Of a stretch of DNA of 64,000 bases, positions 8,648 through 21,267 are shown one piece after another. The DNA comes from Roseibium aquae (GTDB lineage Bacteria > Pseudomonadota > Alphaproteobacteria > Rhizobiales > Stappiaceae): positions 50,558 through 114,557 of the forward strand of contig NZ_VXDC01000012.1 of the NCBI RefSeq assembly GCF_008711285.1, read 5' to 3'. The first letter of the stretch is position 1; each line of letters begins with the position of its first letter. Both the position numbers and the translations under genes were made by a program. The notes beneath the pieces were generated by a model. That model made no database searches. It saw only the letters and a list, made by a program, of their open reading frames with translations, and was not told the origin of the DNA.

Positions 8648-9784
8648 CTATAGCCGGCTCAAATGCAGGACGTCGTTCCATGTCGCGAACACCATAAGGA
8701 ACAGCACAATCCCCAAACCGACGCGGAAACCGATTTCCTGCACCCGTTCGCTGAGCGGTTTACCCCGCACGGCTTCTGCCGCGTAGTAGACCAGATGTCC
8801 GCCGTCCAGCATCGGTATCGGCATCAGGTTGATCAAACCAATGCTGATCGACAAAACGGCCGCGAGAGACAGCAGGGGGAGAAGCCCCTGATCGGCAACC
8901 TGCCCAGAGACATGGGCCACCCGGATTGGTCCCCCAAGCTGATCAGCGGATTCGCGGCCCGAAATCACGCCCCAAATGTAGTCGAGGGTGCGGCCTGCGA
9001 CATAAACCGTGTCCCGCGTCCCTTCGGCGACAGCCTCTAATGGGCCAAAATCTTTCTGGATCAGAGAGTTCTGGTCAACACTTCGCGTGATTCCCAAGAG
9101 ACCGATCCGCTGGGAATTTCCAAAATTATCCGTGACTTCACGGTATTGCGGCACCGCCGTGATGGACAGCACCGTCGTTCCCCGGGCGACCTCCAACTCC
9201 AGAGGGACCTCGGCGCTTGCAGACACAATCCGCTGAAGATCATTGAACGTCTCGATGCCACGGCCGTTTACCGCAAGGATTTCATCGCCTGGCAGGAGCC
9301 CGGCCGCTTCCGCTGCGCTGTTCTCCCGAACCTCATCGACGATCGGTGCCGTCACCGTTTTGCCGAACACCATGAAGATGAACGTGAAAATGGCGATGGC
9401 CAACAGAAAGTTGGCGAACGGTCCGGCCGCCACCACAGCCGCCCTTTGCCAGACCGGCTTTGCGACAAATGCGGTGCGCCGTTCCTCTGCGCTCATCTGG
9501 GCAAGAAGGTCCCGGTCCGGGACACTTGCGGCATTCTCGTCCCCGGCAAACTTCACATATCCGCCAAGCGGAATGAGCGAGAGCTTCCAGCGGGTCCCGT
9601 GCCTGTCGTTGAAACCGAAAATTTCCCGCCCGAAACCCACAGAGAAGTCGGAGACTTTGACGTTGCACCAGCGGGCCACCAGAAAGTGGCCCAGCTCATG
9701 GAAGAAGACAACGATCGTGAGCACGAACAGAAACGGCAGGATGTAGCCGATCACGAGATCGTATGCCGTAGTGAGTATGTCCAT
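8648..9784 (-). CDS. rseP: RIP metalloprotease (site-2 protease)
   Basis: RseP is an inner-membrane zinc protease that cuts transmembrane segments of anti-sigma factors and of remnant signal peptides. The 378-residue protein has HELGH at residues 29-33 in the first membrane helix, a central PDZ domain (about 130-210, containing GLLPGDEILAVNG) and the third metal ligand in NLMPIPMLDGGHL near residue 320. One PDZ domain is visible, whereas E. coli RseP has two; this is common in alphaproteobacterial homologues. The ATG at 9784 is chosen over an in-frame TTG one codon earlier. It sits between dxr and bamA as is usual. Confidence 0.95.
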   Translation of the reverse strand: MDILTTAYDLVIGYILPFLFVLTIVVFFHELGHFLVARWCNVKVSDFSVGFGREIFGFNDRHGTRWKLSLIPLGGYVKFAGDENAASVPDRDLLAQMSAEERRTAFVAKPVWQRAAVVAAGPFANFLLAIAIFTFIFMVFGKTVTAPIVDEVRENSAAEAAGLLPGDEILAVNGRGIETFNDLQRIVSASAEVPLELEVARGTTVLSITAVPQYREVTDNFGNSQRIGLLGITRSVDQNSLIQKDFGPLEAVAEGTRDTVYVAGRTLDYIWGVISGRESADQLGGPIRVAHVSGQVADQGLLPLLSLAAVLSISIGLINLMPIPMLDGGHLVYYAAEAVRGKPLSERVQEIGFRVGLGIVLFLMVFATWNDVLHLSRL

Positions 9785-9892
9785 CAATTCGGTTCCATTT
9801 TGGCTTGGGGCTGGTCTTCCATCAGGCGGACTAACAGATACAAATGCGGCGGCGTGATGTTCAGGTCCGATCTGGCGGACCGGTCATGTCCA

Positions 9893-11134
9893 CTAGATAG
9901 GCACCCCTGCCCGCTCGATCCATTGTTCTGCCGAGATCCGAGCCAGTTTGTCGATCTCCAGCACATGACCAAGTGCGGCCTGCGGCACCAGAAGCCCCGC
10001 CTTGTCCGCCGTTTCGATCGCGTGGGAAATGGCATCCGCGATCTGCAGATATCCGATGCGCCCGGCCAGAAAGGCGCCCACAGCAACCTCATCGGCTGCA
10101 TTCAGGGCTGCGGTCGCGCCGTTGCCGCGATCCAAAGCTGACAGCGCGAGCGCCAAGGCCGGGAATCGCATGAGATCCGGCGCCTCGAACGTCAAGGAAC
10201 CTGCCTTGGCCAGATCCAAGCGCTCCACGGTTGTCTCCATCCGCCCGGGGTAGGCAAGACAATGGGCGATTGGCGTGCGCATGTCCGGAGCGCCCATCTG
10301 GGCGAGCAGCGAGCCGTCGGTGTATTGCACGAGCCCATGCACAATTTGCTGGGGATGAACCAGAATATCGAGCTGATGGCGCTCCACGGGGAACAGATGA
10401 AAGGCCTCGATGACCTCGAACCCCTTGTTCATCATGGTGGCGCTATCGATGGTGATCCTGTTTCCCATGGAAAAATTCGGGTGTTTCAACGCCGCTTGAG
10501 GCGTTACGCGGGCCATTTCCTCCAGGGACAGTGTCCGGAATGGGCCCCCGGACGCCGTAAGAATGATCTTGTCTATCCGATCGGCGTTGTGGCGTTCGAA
10601 CACCTGGAAAATCGCGTTGTGCTCACTGTCGACTGGCAGCACCCGGGCTCCGGTCGCCCGGACCTTTTCCATGAACAGATCGCCAGCCGACACAAGACAT
10701 TCCTTGTTGGCCAGGGCAAGGGTGCGGCCGGGCTTCAAGGCGGCAAGTGTCGGCTCCAAACCGGCCGAACCAACAATCGCCCCGATTACAATACCGGCGG
10801 GCCGGTCGACAGCTTCAAGAACCGCCCCACGCCCGGTTCCAGTCTCAATGCCGCTGCCCGCAAGCATTTGCTCCAAAACCGGTTGTTGCGCGGGGTCGGC
10901 AAGAACGGCGCAGTCCGCGCGCACGGCCTTGGCCTGTTCGGCCAGGAGTGTGGCATTGGAATTGGCGACCAGCGCCACAACCTTGTAGCGGCCGGGGGCT
11001 TGCAGGATCACGTCTATCGCGCTCTTGCCGACGGATCCGGTGGAGCCCAGCAGGATCACCCTGACCGGTTCTCCGCCGGCCAATTCCTGGTCAGAGCCCT
11101 TTGGGCCGGCCTGTTCATGTGTACGGATATCCAA
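9893..11134 (-). CDS. dxr: 1-deoxy-D-xylulose-5-phosphate reductoisomerase
   Basis: Dxr (IspC) makes 2-C-methyl-D-erythritol 4-phosphate with NADPH, the committed step of the MEP isoprenoid route. The NADPH motif GSTGSVGKSAID starts at about residue 30. The metal and substrate residues are in PVDSEHNAIFQ and in the segment SMGNRITIDSATMMNKG. The start appears to be TTG: AAGGGG lies 5 bases upstream and no ATG precedes the NADPH motif. This leaves a 25-residue leader that is longer than in most homologues, so a GTG at the start of the motif remains possible. It follows cdsA by 13 bases. Confidence 0.95.
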   Translation of the reverse strand: MDIRTHEQAGPKGSDQELAGGEPVRVILLGSTGSVGKSAIDVILQAPGRYKVVALVANSNATLLAEQAKAVRADCAVLADPAQQPVLEQMLAGSGIETGTGRGAVLEAVDRPAGIVIGAIVGSAGLEPTLAALKPGRTLALANKECLVSAGDLFMEKVRATGARVLPVDSEHNAIFQVFERHNADRIDKIILTASGGPFRTLSLEEMARVTPQAALKHPNFSMGNRITIDSATMMNKGFEVIEAFHLFPVERHQLDILVHPQQIVHGLVQYTDGSLLAQMGAPDMRTPIAHCLAYPGRMETTVERLDLAKAGSLTFEAPDLMRFPALALALSALDRGNGATAALNAADEVAVGAFLAGRIGYLQIADAISHAIETADKAGLLVPQAALGHVLEIDKLARISAEQWIERAGVPI

Positions 11135-11147
11135 GTCTACCCCTTTG

Positions 11148-12017
11148 TCAGCCTAGCCCCAAACCTGAGATCGGATCCGCGATGGACCCTCCGGCCACCA
11201 ATCCTATCACGACCGCAGCGATCGCCGCTGCCACGAGGCCGTCCACGCGGTCCATGATGCCGCCATGGCCCGGAATGAGCCCGCCTGAATCCTTGACGGC
11301 GAATCTCCGTTTGATAGCGGATTCCAGAAGATCCCCTGCTTGGGAGACAGCCGACAGAAAGACCGCAAGCGCCACCCATTTCCAGATTTGCCCCTGGCCA
11401 TACACCAGCGCCAGGGCGGCGGACAGCACGACGGCCGCGATCAGACCGCCAATCGCACCGGACCATGTCTTGTTCGGAGAAACACGCCGCCACAGTTTCG
11501 GGCCACCGAGCGAGCGGCCTGTGAAATAGGCGAAAATATCGGTCGCCCACACCACGATCAGGAGGAAGAAGAGGAAAAACGCTCCCTCGGCTGTCGCGCG
11601 CGATGCAAGCAGGGCATACACCGCCAAGGCGCTGTAGACTGTCCCTTCGGCCGCCCAGCGTCCGGCCCGGTCAAATCCAGATAAAACCAAAACCAGTCCG
11701 GCGCCAGCGCATACGGAAAGCAACGCCGCGGCCGGAAACCCCTGCGTGTAAAGAACACCGACCGCCAAGACCGTTGAGAAACCGACCGTGCTGACAACCG
11801 ACATTTTCGCCGTGCCGGTCATCGTCAGCCATTCGAGCAAAAAAAGCAGTCCAGCCGCGAGAACGACCAGCACAAAGATCAGCCCGCCCTGGTATGCCGC
11901 TGCCAACACCAACGGCCCCAGCACTACGGCCGAAGCGAGCCGCAACTTCAGATCAGAGGCAGATTTCGGTTTGGCACCACCGGAGTGTCCATTGTGAGCG
12001 GGTCCGGACGCGTTCAT
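11148..12017 (-). CDS. cdsA: Phosphatidate cytidylyltransferase
   Basis: CdsA makes CDP-diacylglycerol from phosphatidic acid and CTP, the branch point for all phospholipids. The 289-residue protein has about eight hydrophobic segments and the full family signature near the C-terminus ([14 protein letters not shown] followed by [13 protein letters not shown]). The first 22 residues are hydrophilic. Its ATG overlaps the uppS stop in an ATGA arrangement, so the two genes are translationally coupled. Confidence 0.95.
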   Translation of the reverse strand: MNASGPAHNGHSGGAKPKSASDLKLRLASAVVLGPLVLAAAYQGGLIFVLVVLAAGLLFLLEWLTMTGTAKMSVVSTVGFSTVLAVGVLYTQGFPAAALLSVCAGAGLVLVLSGFDRAGRWAAEGTVYSALAVYALLASRATAEGAFFLFFLLIVVWATDIFAYFTGRSLGGPKLWRRVSPNKTWSGAIGGLIAAVVLSAALALVYGQGQIWKWVALAVFLSAVSQAGDLLESAIKRRFAVKDSGGLIPGHGGIMDRVDGLVAAAIAAVVIGLVAGGSIADPISGLGLG

Positions 12018-12781
12018 CGGACCTGTGCGGTCAGCCCGCCATATCGACGGTCCCGCCCGTAATAGTCCTCAAGGGCCGCGTCGAAGCAGCTGGCATCGAA
12101 ATCGGGCCAATATACCGGGGTGAAATGGAACTCGGTGTAGGCGGATTGCCACAAGAGGAAATTGGACAGGCGCAGTTCCCCGCTCGTTCGGATCAACAGA
12201 TCCGGATCGGGAATACCGGCTGTATCGAGTGCCGCGGCCATCGCATTTTCGTCGATGTCGTCCGCTTCGATGGCTCCCGACGCGACTTGGGCCGCAAGCC
12301 TTTGTGCCGCGCGCACCAGTTCGTTGCGCCCACCGTAATTGAAGGCCACCACAAGCGTCATGCCGCTGTTGTGGCGGGTGATCGCTTCGGCTTCCTCCAA
12401 GAGCCGGCGGATGCCTGGCTCGAGGTCGTTGCGCTCACCCACGACGCGAATATGGATGTTCGCCTTGTGCAGTTCGCTCAGGTCCCGTTGCAAGAACCGG
12501 CGCAGCAAACCCATCAGGAAATTGACTTCGGTCTCGGGACGGTTCCAGTTCTCGGAGGAAAAACTGTAGATCGTCATGAACTCGATCCCCAGTTCGCCGG
12601 CATGGCGCACCGTTTCCCGCAAGGCTTCCAGCCCGCGCCTGTGACCTTCTGTCCGGGGGAGGCCGCGCGCCTTGGCCCAACGGCCATTTCCATCCATGAT
12701 GAACGCCACATGCCTGGGCAAGGTGCGGCGCCCGGGGACCGGGTCGACGCTCTCCTGGAGCCTTTCAGGGATGGCGGTCAT
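12014..12781 (-). CDS. uppS: Undecaprenyl diphosphate synthase (cis-prenyltransferase)
   Basis: UppS adds eight isoprene units to farnesyl-PP, giving the C55 carrier lipid for peptidoglycan and O-antigen. The 255 residues contain [13 protein letters not shown] with catalytic Asp30, the [11 protein letters not shown] segment and the C-terminal pyrophosphate-binding [12 protein letters not shown] Shine-Dalgarno run (GGGGGA) precedes the ATG. It sits between frr and cdsA, so one transcript supplies both carrier-lipid and phospholipid synthesis. Confidence 0.97.
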   Translation of the reverse strand: MTAIPERLQESVDPVPGRRTLPRHVAFIMDGNGRWAKARGLPRTEGHRRGLEALRETVRHAGELGIEFMTIYSFSSENWNRPETEVNFLMGLLRRFLQRDLSELHKANIHIRVVGERNDLEPGIRRLLEEAEAITRHNSGMTLVVAFNYGGRNELVRAAQRLAAQVASGAIEADDIDENAMAAALDTAGIPDPDLLIRTSGELRLSNFLLWQSAYTEFHFTPVYWPDFDASCFDAALEDYYGRDRRYGGLTAQVR

Positions 12782-12819
12782 GAATTCCCCCGCAAACAGA
12801 CAAGGCTGAGGTCCTTCAA

Positions 12820-13383
12820 TCAGACCTGTGCAATTTCCTGCTCTTTCTTTGCCAACATGGTATCGACTTCAGCGATCATGCTGTCAGTGAGTTTCTGCAC
12901 CTCATCTGAGGCCACACGCAGGTCATCTTGACTGATATCACCGTCTTTTTCGGATTTCTTGGCCGAATCCATGCCGTCCCGCCGCACATGACGGATGGCC
13001 ACCTTGGCCTGTTCGGCATATTTGTGGGCAACCTTGATCAGTTCCTGACGGCGTTCCTGGTTCAACTCGGGAATTGGCAGGCGCAGCAATTGCCCGTCGA
13101 CAACCGGATTCAAGCCGAGGCTAGACTCGCGGATGGCCCTCTCGACCGCTGAAACCATGCTCTTGTCCCAAACCTGCACGGCGACCATGCGCGGTTCCGG
13201 AACGCTGACGGTCGCAACCTGAGTGATCGGCATCGATTGCCCGTAAGCATCGACCGAAATTGGCTCCAGCATGGATGCCGACGCACGCCCCGTACGCAGG
13301 CCGGCAAATTCCGTTTTCAGAACAGAGAGAGTGCTCTGCATCCGCCGAGACAAATCATCCAGGTCCACACCTACAACCGACAT
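12820..13383 (-). CDS. frr: Ribosome recycling factor
   Basis: RRF splits post-termination ribosomes together with EF-G. The 187-residue sequence has the family layout: a first long helix with [16 protein letters not shown], the beta domain around [14 protein letters not shown], and the two C-terminal helices with [21 protein letters not shown] lies before the ATG. It follows pyrH, the standard pyrH-frr pair. Confidence 0.97.
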   Translation of the reverse strand: MSVVGVDLDDLSRRMQSTLSVLKTEFAGLRTGRASASMLEPISVDAYGQSMPITQVATVSVPEPRMVAVQVWDKSMVSAVERAIRESSLGLNPVVDGQLLRLPIPELNQERRQELIKVAHKYAEQAKVAIRHVRRDGMDSAKKSEKDGDISQDDLRVASDEVQKLTDSMIAEVDTMLAKKEQEIAQV

Positions 13384-13495
13384 ACTGTCCTCGCTTCATT
13401 CTTGTTAGATGGCTATCGGACGCCGCAGCCGGCGCCAAAAATGGCACAGCCGTGGCGAAACACAAGAGCCGTTCAAAGGCTTATTGGCAAAAGAA

Positions 13496-14215
13496 TCAAC
13501 CGCCGACAACCGTATAGGTTCCGGTCTCCTGAAGAACGCTGACGAGCGAGCCAGGAGTGTGGATAGAGAAAACAATCACGGGGATGTCGTTGTCGCGGGC
13601 AAGCGCAATGGCGGTGGTGTCCATCACCTTCAGGTCCCGCTGGATCACCTCATCGTACCCGAGCTTGTCATAGCGGTCCGCATTCGGGTTGATCTTGGGG
13701 TCTTCGGAATAGACGCCGTCGACCTGCGTGCCCTTCAGGAATGCATCGCACTTCATTTCCGCGGCCCGCAGCGCTGCGCCGCTGTCCGTCGTAAAGAACG
13801 GATTGCCCGTCCCGCCGGCAAACACGATAACATCGCCGTCTTCCATATAGCGGTCCGCGACGCGCTGTGAAAAGGTCTCGCAGATGGACGGCACCGCGAC
13901 GGCGGACAGAACGCGCGCATTGACCTTGAGGCGCCGCAAGGCATCCGCCAGCGTCAGGCTGTTCATGATCGTAGCGAGCATGCCCATGTGATCGCCGGTT
14001 ACCCGGTTGCCGCCCTTGGCCGCAACGGCGACACCGCGGAAGATGTTTCCGCCGCCAACGACCACACCGACCTGCGCTCCCAACGCCACCGCATCGGCGA
14101 TTTCCTTGGCGATGCGCTGCACGATCATCGGATCGATCCCGAAAGACTGGGAACCCATCAAGGCCTCTCCGGAGAGCTTCAGGAGAACGCGTTTCCAGCG
14201 CAAAGGTTTGGTCAT
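13496..14215 (-). CDS. pyrH: Uridylate kinase
   Basis: PyrH phosphorylates UMP to UDP and is the hexameric, GTP-activated bacterial enzyme. The protein is 239 residues from the ATG at 14215, which has AGGT upstream; a TTG ten codons earlier is less likely. Family motifs are KLSGEALMG, VVGGGNIFRG, GDHMGMLATIMNS and the nucleotide-binding TTDSGAALRAAEM with TQVDGVYSEDP. An intrinsic terminator lies between tsf and this gene, so pyrH-frr probably has its own promoter in the short gap. Confidence 0.97.
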   Translation of the reverse strand: MTKPLRWKRVLLKLSGEALMGSQSFGIDPMIVQRIAKEIADAVALGAQVGVVVGGGNIFRGVAVAAKGGNRVTGDHMGMLATIMNSLTLADALRRLKVNARVLSAVAVPSICETFSQRVADRYMEDGDVIVFAGGTGNPFFTTDSGAALRAAEMKCDAFLKGTQVDGVYSEDPKINPNADRYDKLGYDEVIQRDLKVMDTTAIALARDNDIPVIVFSIHTPGSLVSVLQETGTYTVVGG

Positions 14216-14243
14216 GGCAGCACCTGCGATTCTTGTTGGTCTC

Positions 14244-14275
14244 AAAAAAAAGCGCCGGTCGATGCCGGCGCTTTT
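14244..14275 (-). terminator. Intrinsic terminator after tsf
   Basis: On the minus strand AAAAGCGCCGG pairs with CCGGCGCTTTT over a 6-base loop, followed by a run of eight T. It lies just past the tsf stop and before pyrH, so it separates the rpsB-tsf transcript from pyrH-frr. Confidence 0.88.
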
Positions 14276-14283
14276 CAGTGTGC

Positions 14284-15201
14284 TTACTGCCCCGAGGCAG
14301 CGGCCACTTCGGCCGCAAAGTCCTGCTCTTCCTTCTCGATTCCCTCGCCAAGGGCGAAGCGGACGAAGCCGGTCAGCTTCACGTCCGTCCCCAGTTCCTT
14401 GGCCAGGGCGTCGACGGCCTGTTCGACCGTCTTGTCCGGGTCGATCACGAAAGCCTGCTTCACGAGGGTCACTTCCTCGTAGAACTTGCGCAGGCGGCCT
14501 TCCACCATTTTCTCGATAATATTGTCCGGCTTGCCGGATTCACGGGCCTGCTCGACGAACACGGACTTTTCACGCTCGATCACAGCCTGATCGAGTTCTT
14601 CCGTGTTCAGCGACAACGGGCTCGACGCAGCCACGTGCATCGCAATCTGGCGGCCGAGCGCTTCGAGCTTGGCGGCATCGCCAGACGATTGCAGTGCGAC
14701 CAGGACCCCAATCTTGCCTTTGCCCTCGGAAACAGCGCCGTGGATGTAGCTTGCGACCACGCCCTCGGAAACCTCGAGCTTGGCCGTGCGGCGCAAGGTC
14801 ATGTTCTCACCGATGGTCGCGATCGCATCGGTGATCGCGTCGGTCGCGGGCTTGCCATCGATATCGGAAGCGGAGACGGCTTCAAGTGTGCCACCGGTTC
14901 CCAGTGCGGCCAGAGCGATCTTGCCGACCAGATCCTGGAACCCTTCGTTGCGGGCAACGAAGTCAGTTTCCGAGTTCAACTCGATCACGGCAGCCTTGTT
15001 GCCTTCGGAGGCCACACCGACCAGCCCCTCAGCGGCAACACGGCCCGCTTTCTTGGCAGCCTTGGCCAAGCCCTTGGTCCGCAGCCAGTCAACGGCGGCT
15101 TCCATGTCGCCATTGTTTTCGGCCAGGGCCTTTTTGCAGTCCATCATGCCCGCGCCGGATTTTTCGCGGAGCTCTTTTACCATCGCAGCGGTAATGCTCA
15201 T
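14284..15201 (-). CDS. tsf: Translation elongation factor Ts
   Basis: EF-Ts exchanges GDP for GTP on EF-Tu. The 305-residue protein starts at the ATG with AGGCG upstream and opens [19 protein letters not shown], the conserved N-terminal domain, followed by the core motif [15 protein letters not shown] that contacts EF-Tu. The frame is open 28 codons upstream, but that stretch is non-coding in character. It pairs with rpsB as usual, 144 bases downstream, with a hairpin in the gap. Confidence 0.97.
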   Translation of the reverse strand: MSITAAMVKELREKSGAGMMDCKKALAENNGDMEAAVDWLRTKGLAKAAKKAGRVAAEGLVGVASEGNKAAVIELNSETDFVARNEGFQDLVGKIALAALGTGGTLEAVSASDIDGKPATDAITDAIATIGENMTLRRTAKLEVSEGVVASYIHGAVSEGKGKIGVLVALQSSGDAAKLEALGRQIAMHVAASSPLSLNTEELDQAVIEREKSVFVEQARESGKPDNIIEKMVEGRLRKFYEEVTLVKQAFVIDPDKTVEQAVDALAKELGTDVKLTGFVRFALGEGIEKEEQDFAAEVAAASGQ

Positions 15202-15319
15202 CGATCGCCTCGTGGATGGGGGGTTGAAAGATATCACACGGTGTAGCCGACGGCTTTCCGCGCCATTATGACGGGACTGCAACAAAATGCAGCCCCACCC
15301 AAATCACTCACAGGGAAAT

Positions 15320-15336
15320 GCCGCCCGGCGGGCGGC
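15320..15336 (-). terminator. GC-rich hairpin between rpsB and tsf (partial terminator)
   Basis: GCCGCCC pairs with GGGCGGC over a 3-base loop, followed on the minus strand by ATTTCCC. The weak T tract suggests partial termination between rpsB and tsf; an attenuator in this position is known in E. coli. Confidence 0.5.
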
Positions 15337-15345
15337 ACACCATTA

Positions 15346-16149
15346 TCAGGCTTCCGCGGCAGCCGGCGCTTCGGCAGCAGCTTCCTCGCCAGCCTCGGCA
15401 AGCGCCTCTTCGACCGGAGCCTCTTCTGACGCGCCGATATCCATACCGGAAGCGCCTTGTGCGCGAGAAATGCCGTCAATCGCGGCACGGGCGATCAGGT
15501 CGCAGTAAAGCGTGATCGCACGGCCTGCATCGTCGTTGCCCGGCACCGGGTAGGTGATCCCTTCCGGGCTGCAGTTGGTGTCGAGGATCGCGGCAACCGG
15601 AATGCCCAGACGGCGGGCTTCCTGAATGGCGATCGCTTCGCGGTTGGTGTCGATCACGAACAGAAGGTCGGGAATACCGCCCATGTCCTTGATCCCGCCC
15701 AGGTTCCGCTCAAGCTTCTCGCGCTCGCGGTCCATGAACAGACGCTCTTTCTTGGTCAAGGCGTTCGCCTGGTCGGAAGACAAGGTCTCCTCCAGCTTGC
15801 GCAGACGCTGGATCGACTGGGAAATGGTCTTCCAGTTGGTCAGCATGCCGCCGAGCCAGCGCGCATTCACGAAATACTGCGCGGAATTGCGGGCAGAGGC
15901 TGCAACGGCTTCCTGAGCCTGACGCTTGGTGCCAACGATCAGAACGCGACCACCGCCGGCCACGGTGTCACTGACAGCCTTGAGAGCCTGATGAAGCAGC
16001 GGAACGGTTTGCGCCAGGTCGATGATGTGCACATCGTTGCGCACGCCAAAGATGTAAGGACCCATGCGCGGGTTCCAGCGGTGCTTCTGGTGACCAAAGT
16101 GAACGCCAGCTTCCAGCAGCTGACGCATGGAAAAATCGGGCAATGCCAT
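15346..16149 (-). CDS. rpsB: Ribosomal protein S2
   Basis: S2 is a large protein of the 30S body that binds with S1. From the ATG at 16149 (AGGAG upstream) the protein has 267 residues: [20 protein letters not shown], the [13 protein letters not shown] signature and the [12 protein letters not shown] segment are all standard. The last 40 residues are an Ala/Glu-rich acidic tail beyond the folded core, which is common in alphaproteobacteria. A sigma-70-type promoter lies 140 bases upstream. Confidence 0.97.
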   Translation of the reverse strand: MALPDFSMRQLLEAGVHFGHQKHRWNPRMGPYIFGVRNDVHIIDLAQTVPLLHQALKAVSDTVAGGGRVLIVGTKRQAQEAVAASARNSAQYFVNARWLGGMLTNWKTISQSIQRLRKLEETLSSDQANALTKKERLFMDREREKLERNLGGIKDMGGIPDLLFVIDTNREAIAIQEARRLGIPVAAILDTNCSPEGITYPVPGNDDAGRAITLYCDLIARAAIDGISRAQGASGMDIGASEEAPVEEALAEAGEEAAAEAPAAAEA

Positions 16150-16288
16150 GGCCCTGAACTCCTGCGTTTTCCGGTTTGACCTCCGCAAGGGCTTGTGAAG
16201 CGTCGTTTGCACTTAGCGCGCAGGCGATCGTCACCGGAAGGACACACCGATCAACTCGGGATCCGACCCTTGCGTGTGGGATGGGCGC

Positions 16289-16317
16289 CTTATAGGGGGG
16301 CTTGAGGGACAGTTCAA
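16289..16317 (-). promoter_or_regulatory. Predicted housekeeping promoter of rpsB-tsf
   Basis: On the minus strand TTGAAC (16317-16312) and TATAAG (16294-16289) are separated by exactly 17 bases. It lies between dnaE and rpsB and would give a 5' leader of about 130 bases, room for autoregulation by S2. Confidence 0.55.
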
Positions 16318-16354
16318 GACCAAATTCCCGGTTTCCCGGGGCGGGCCTGCCCCG

Positions 16355-19834
<3,480 letters not shown>

Positions 19835-20234
19835 GCCCTCTTCCCGCCGCCGTGATGAACACCTAGCGCATACAAACGGTCATTGGCGACCAATGTCGAG
19901 AACCGGCGGCACACTGTCCCCGATGTTTTAAGACAGACGTTTGTTGAACAGATGCTTTGGGGCCCGATATCTCGGCGCCCCTGCCCTTCAACACCGATAG
20001 GCCTTCAGAGACAGATGATCCATCAGCACCGAGGATGCATCACGGACAGATGACCCTGGAGCGCAAATGGTTTTTGGGCAGGCCCTGCCCCCACCATGGT
20101 CTTCGATCCTCAGCCTTCCCGGGTCACTCTTCTCGGGCAGTAGGGCCTTGGAGCTCATGTCCCGATGGCCAAATGGACCAACGGCCAGACGGCCAGGGTA
20201 CCGCCAGGACCGCCGCGGCTGGCGAGACCGGCCG
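19835..20234. other. 400-base non-coding stretch upstream of dnaE
   Basis: No convincing gene is seen. It holds a hairpin at 20076-20090 (GGGCAG-GCC-CTGCCC) that lacks a T tract in the right place on either strand. It probably contains the dnaE promoter and leader, but no clear -35/-10 pair was found. Reading frames across it have no start signal and a composition unlike the neighbours. Confidence 0.5.
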
Positions 20235-20333
20235 TTAGCCGACCGCGAGGAGAACGTCCCCCCAAACGGCCAGTGTGGCGCAAAAGCAAACGAGCGAACC
20301 GAAAGCGACAACATCGCGCGCTAGGTATCCCAT
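20235..20333 (-). CDS. 32-residue membrane microprotein, SidA-like candidate under an SOS-like promoter
   Basis: A 33-codon frame encodes a 32-residue peptide that begins MGYLARDVVAF and ends WGDVLLAVG. It has a short N-terminus with one Arg and one Asp, then a single hydrophobic helix (about residues 8-28) containing two Cys and one Trp. Its ATG has a perfect GGAGG five bases upstream. A 17-bp-spaced promoter with an SOS-like operator lies just before it. In Caulobacter the SOS-induced division inhibitor SidA is a 29-residue single-pass membrane peptide that acts on FtsW and FtsN; from memory its gene is near dnaE, as here. Size, topology, regulation and context fit. Homology is not proven and no sequence comparison was possible. 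It could be a different stress microprotein. Confidence 0.6.
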   Translation of the reverse strand: MGYLARDVVAFGSLVCFCATLAVWGDVLLAVG

Positions 20334-20367
20334 CACATCCTCCAACCCGGGACAATCCGACAAAGCG

Positions 20368-20396
20368 ATATTGTTCTATTTTTGTACTTCTTTCAA
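20368..20396 (-). promoter_or_regulatory. Promoter of the 32-residue microprotein
   Basis: On the minus strand TTGAAA (20396-20391) is 17 bases from CAATAT (20373-20368). This predicts a start site near 20361 and a leader of about 27 bases carrying GGAGG. The local AT-rich patch contrasts with the GC-rich surroundings. Confidence 0.6.
20373..20387. promoter_or_regulatory. LexA-box-like operator overlapping the promoter
   Basis: GTTC-N7-GTAC on the plus strand (GTAC-N7-GAAC on the minus). The alphaproteobacterial LexA box is GTTC-N7-GTTC, so one half-site differs by one base. It sits in the spacer and touches the -10 element, where a repressor would block RNA polymerase. Confidence 0.45.
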
Positions 20397-20523
20397 GTCC
20401 TTTTTGTTCATCTTTCCGGATCCGCACAATCCGCCACCGATTTTCGCCGGTCCTGTTTTGTTCATGCGGGATTCCACGCGATCGGCCGGCCGTGCCGTGG
20501 CGGGCGCCTGGGCGATGTGCGGT

Positions 20524-21267
20524 TCAGGTGAAGGGACGGATTTGCCCGGCTTCCAGGGTGATCGCGCGGTCCATCCGGGCGGCGAGTTCCATATTGTGGG
20601 TCGCGAACAAGGTGGTCACGCCCGAGGCCCGCACCAGGGCCTGCAAGGCGTCAAAGACATAATGCGCCGTCTTCGGGTCAAGATTGCCGGTCGGCTCGTC
20701 CAGCAGCAGGATTTTCGGGGCATTGGCGACAGCGCGGGCAACGGCCACGCGCTGCTGCTCGCCGCCCGACAGTTCCGACGGCCGGTGGCTTGCCCTTGCC
20801 CCCATCCGCAGGTAATCGAGCAGCTCCTGCGCCCGCTCGGCCGCCACTTTTCTCGGCAGTCCGCGGATCATCTGCGGCATCATGATGTTTTCAAGCGCCG
20901 TGAATTCGGGCAGGAGGTGATGGAACTGGTAGACGAAACCCACGTCATTCCTCCGGATGGAGGTGCGTTCGTCGTCACTCAGCTCCGAGCAATTGGTTGT
21001 GCCCACATAGACATCGCCGCCATCGGGATGTTCCAGCAGGCCGGCAATGTGCAGCAGGGTCGACTTGCCCGTGCCCGACGGGGCAACCAGCGCCACCATT
21101 TCGCCCGCATCCATCTGCAGGTTCGCGCCGCTGAGGATCTGAAGCGGCCTGCCGCCCTCCTGGAACGTACGGGTCACATTCACAAGGCGGAGCACGGCGG
21201 TGCGCCGGCCCGCGTCGTCCGGCCCGGTCTGTCCCGCCGGGTGCAAGGGCTGGGTGGGCGCGTTCAT
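20524..21267 (-). CDS. lolD: Lipoprotein-releasing system ATP-binding protein
   Basis: LolD is the ATPase of the ABC complex that extracts outer-membrane lipoproteins from the inner membrane for LolA. The 247-residue protein has Walker A at 62-70 (APSGTGKST; the first Gly of the motif is Ala), the LolD-type Q-loop region [13 protein letters not shown], signature LSGGEQQR and Walker [13 protein letters not shown]. The ATG shares one base with the lolC stop (TGATG). A GTG directly before it is an alternative. No clear terminator follows. Confidence 0.95.
   Translation of the reverse strand: MNAPTQPLHPAGQTGPDDAGRRTAVLRLVNVTRTFQEGGRPLQILSGANLQMDAGEMVALVAPSGTGKSTLLHIAGLLEHPDGGDVYVGTTNCSELSDDERTSIRRNDVGFVYQFHHLLPEFTALENIMMPQMIRGLPRKVAAERAQELLDYLRMGARASHRPSELSGGEQQRVAVARAVANAPKILLLDEPTGNLDPKTAHYVFDALQALVRASGVTTLFATHNMELAARMDRAITLEAGQIRPFT

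Noticed and set aside
20155..20427. 90-codon minus-strand frame overlapping the 32-residue microprotein
   Set aside because: A different frame without a ribosome-binding site; its Arg/Gly-rich content looks like non-coding GC-rich DNA.
21061..21090. Non-canonical Walker A (APSGTGKST) in LolD as a sign of inactivity
   Set aside because: The lysine and Ser/Thr that bind phosphate are intact, and I recall Ala at the first position in other alphaproteobacterial LolD proteins.
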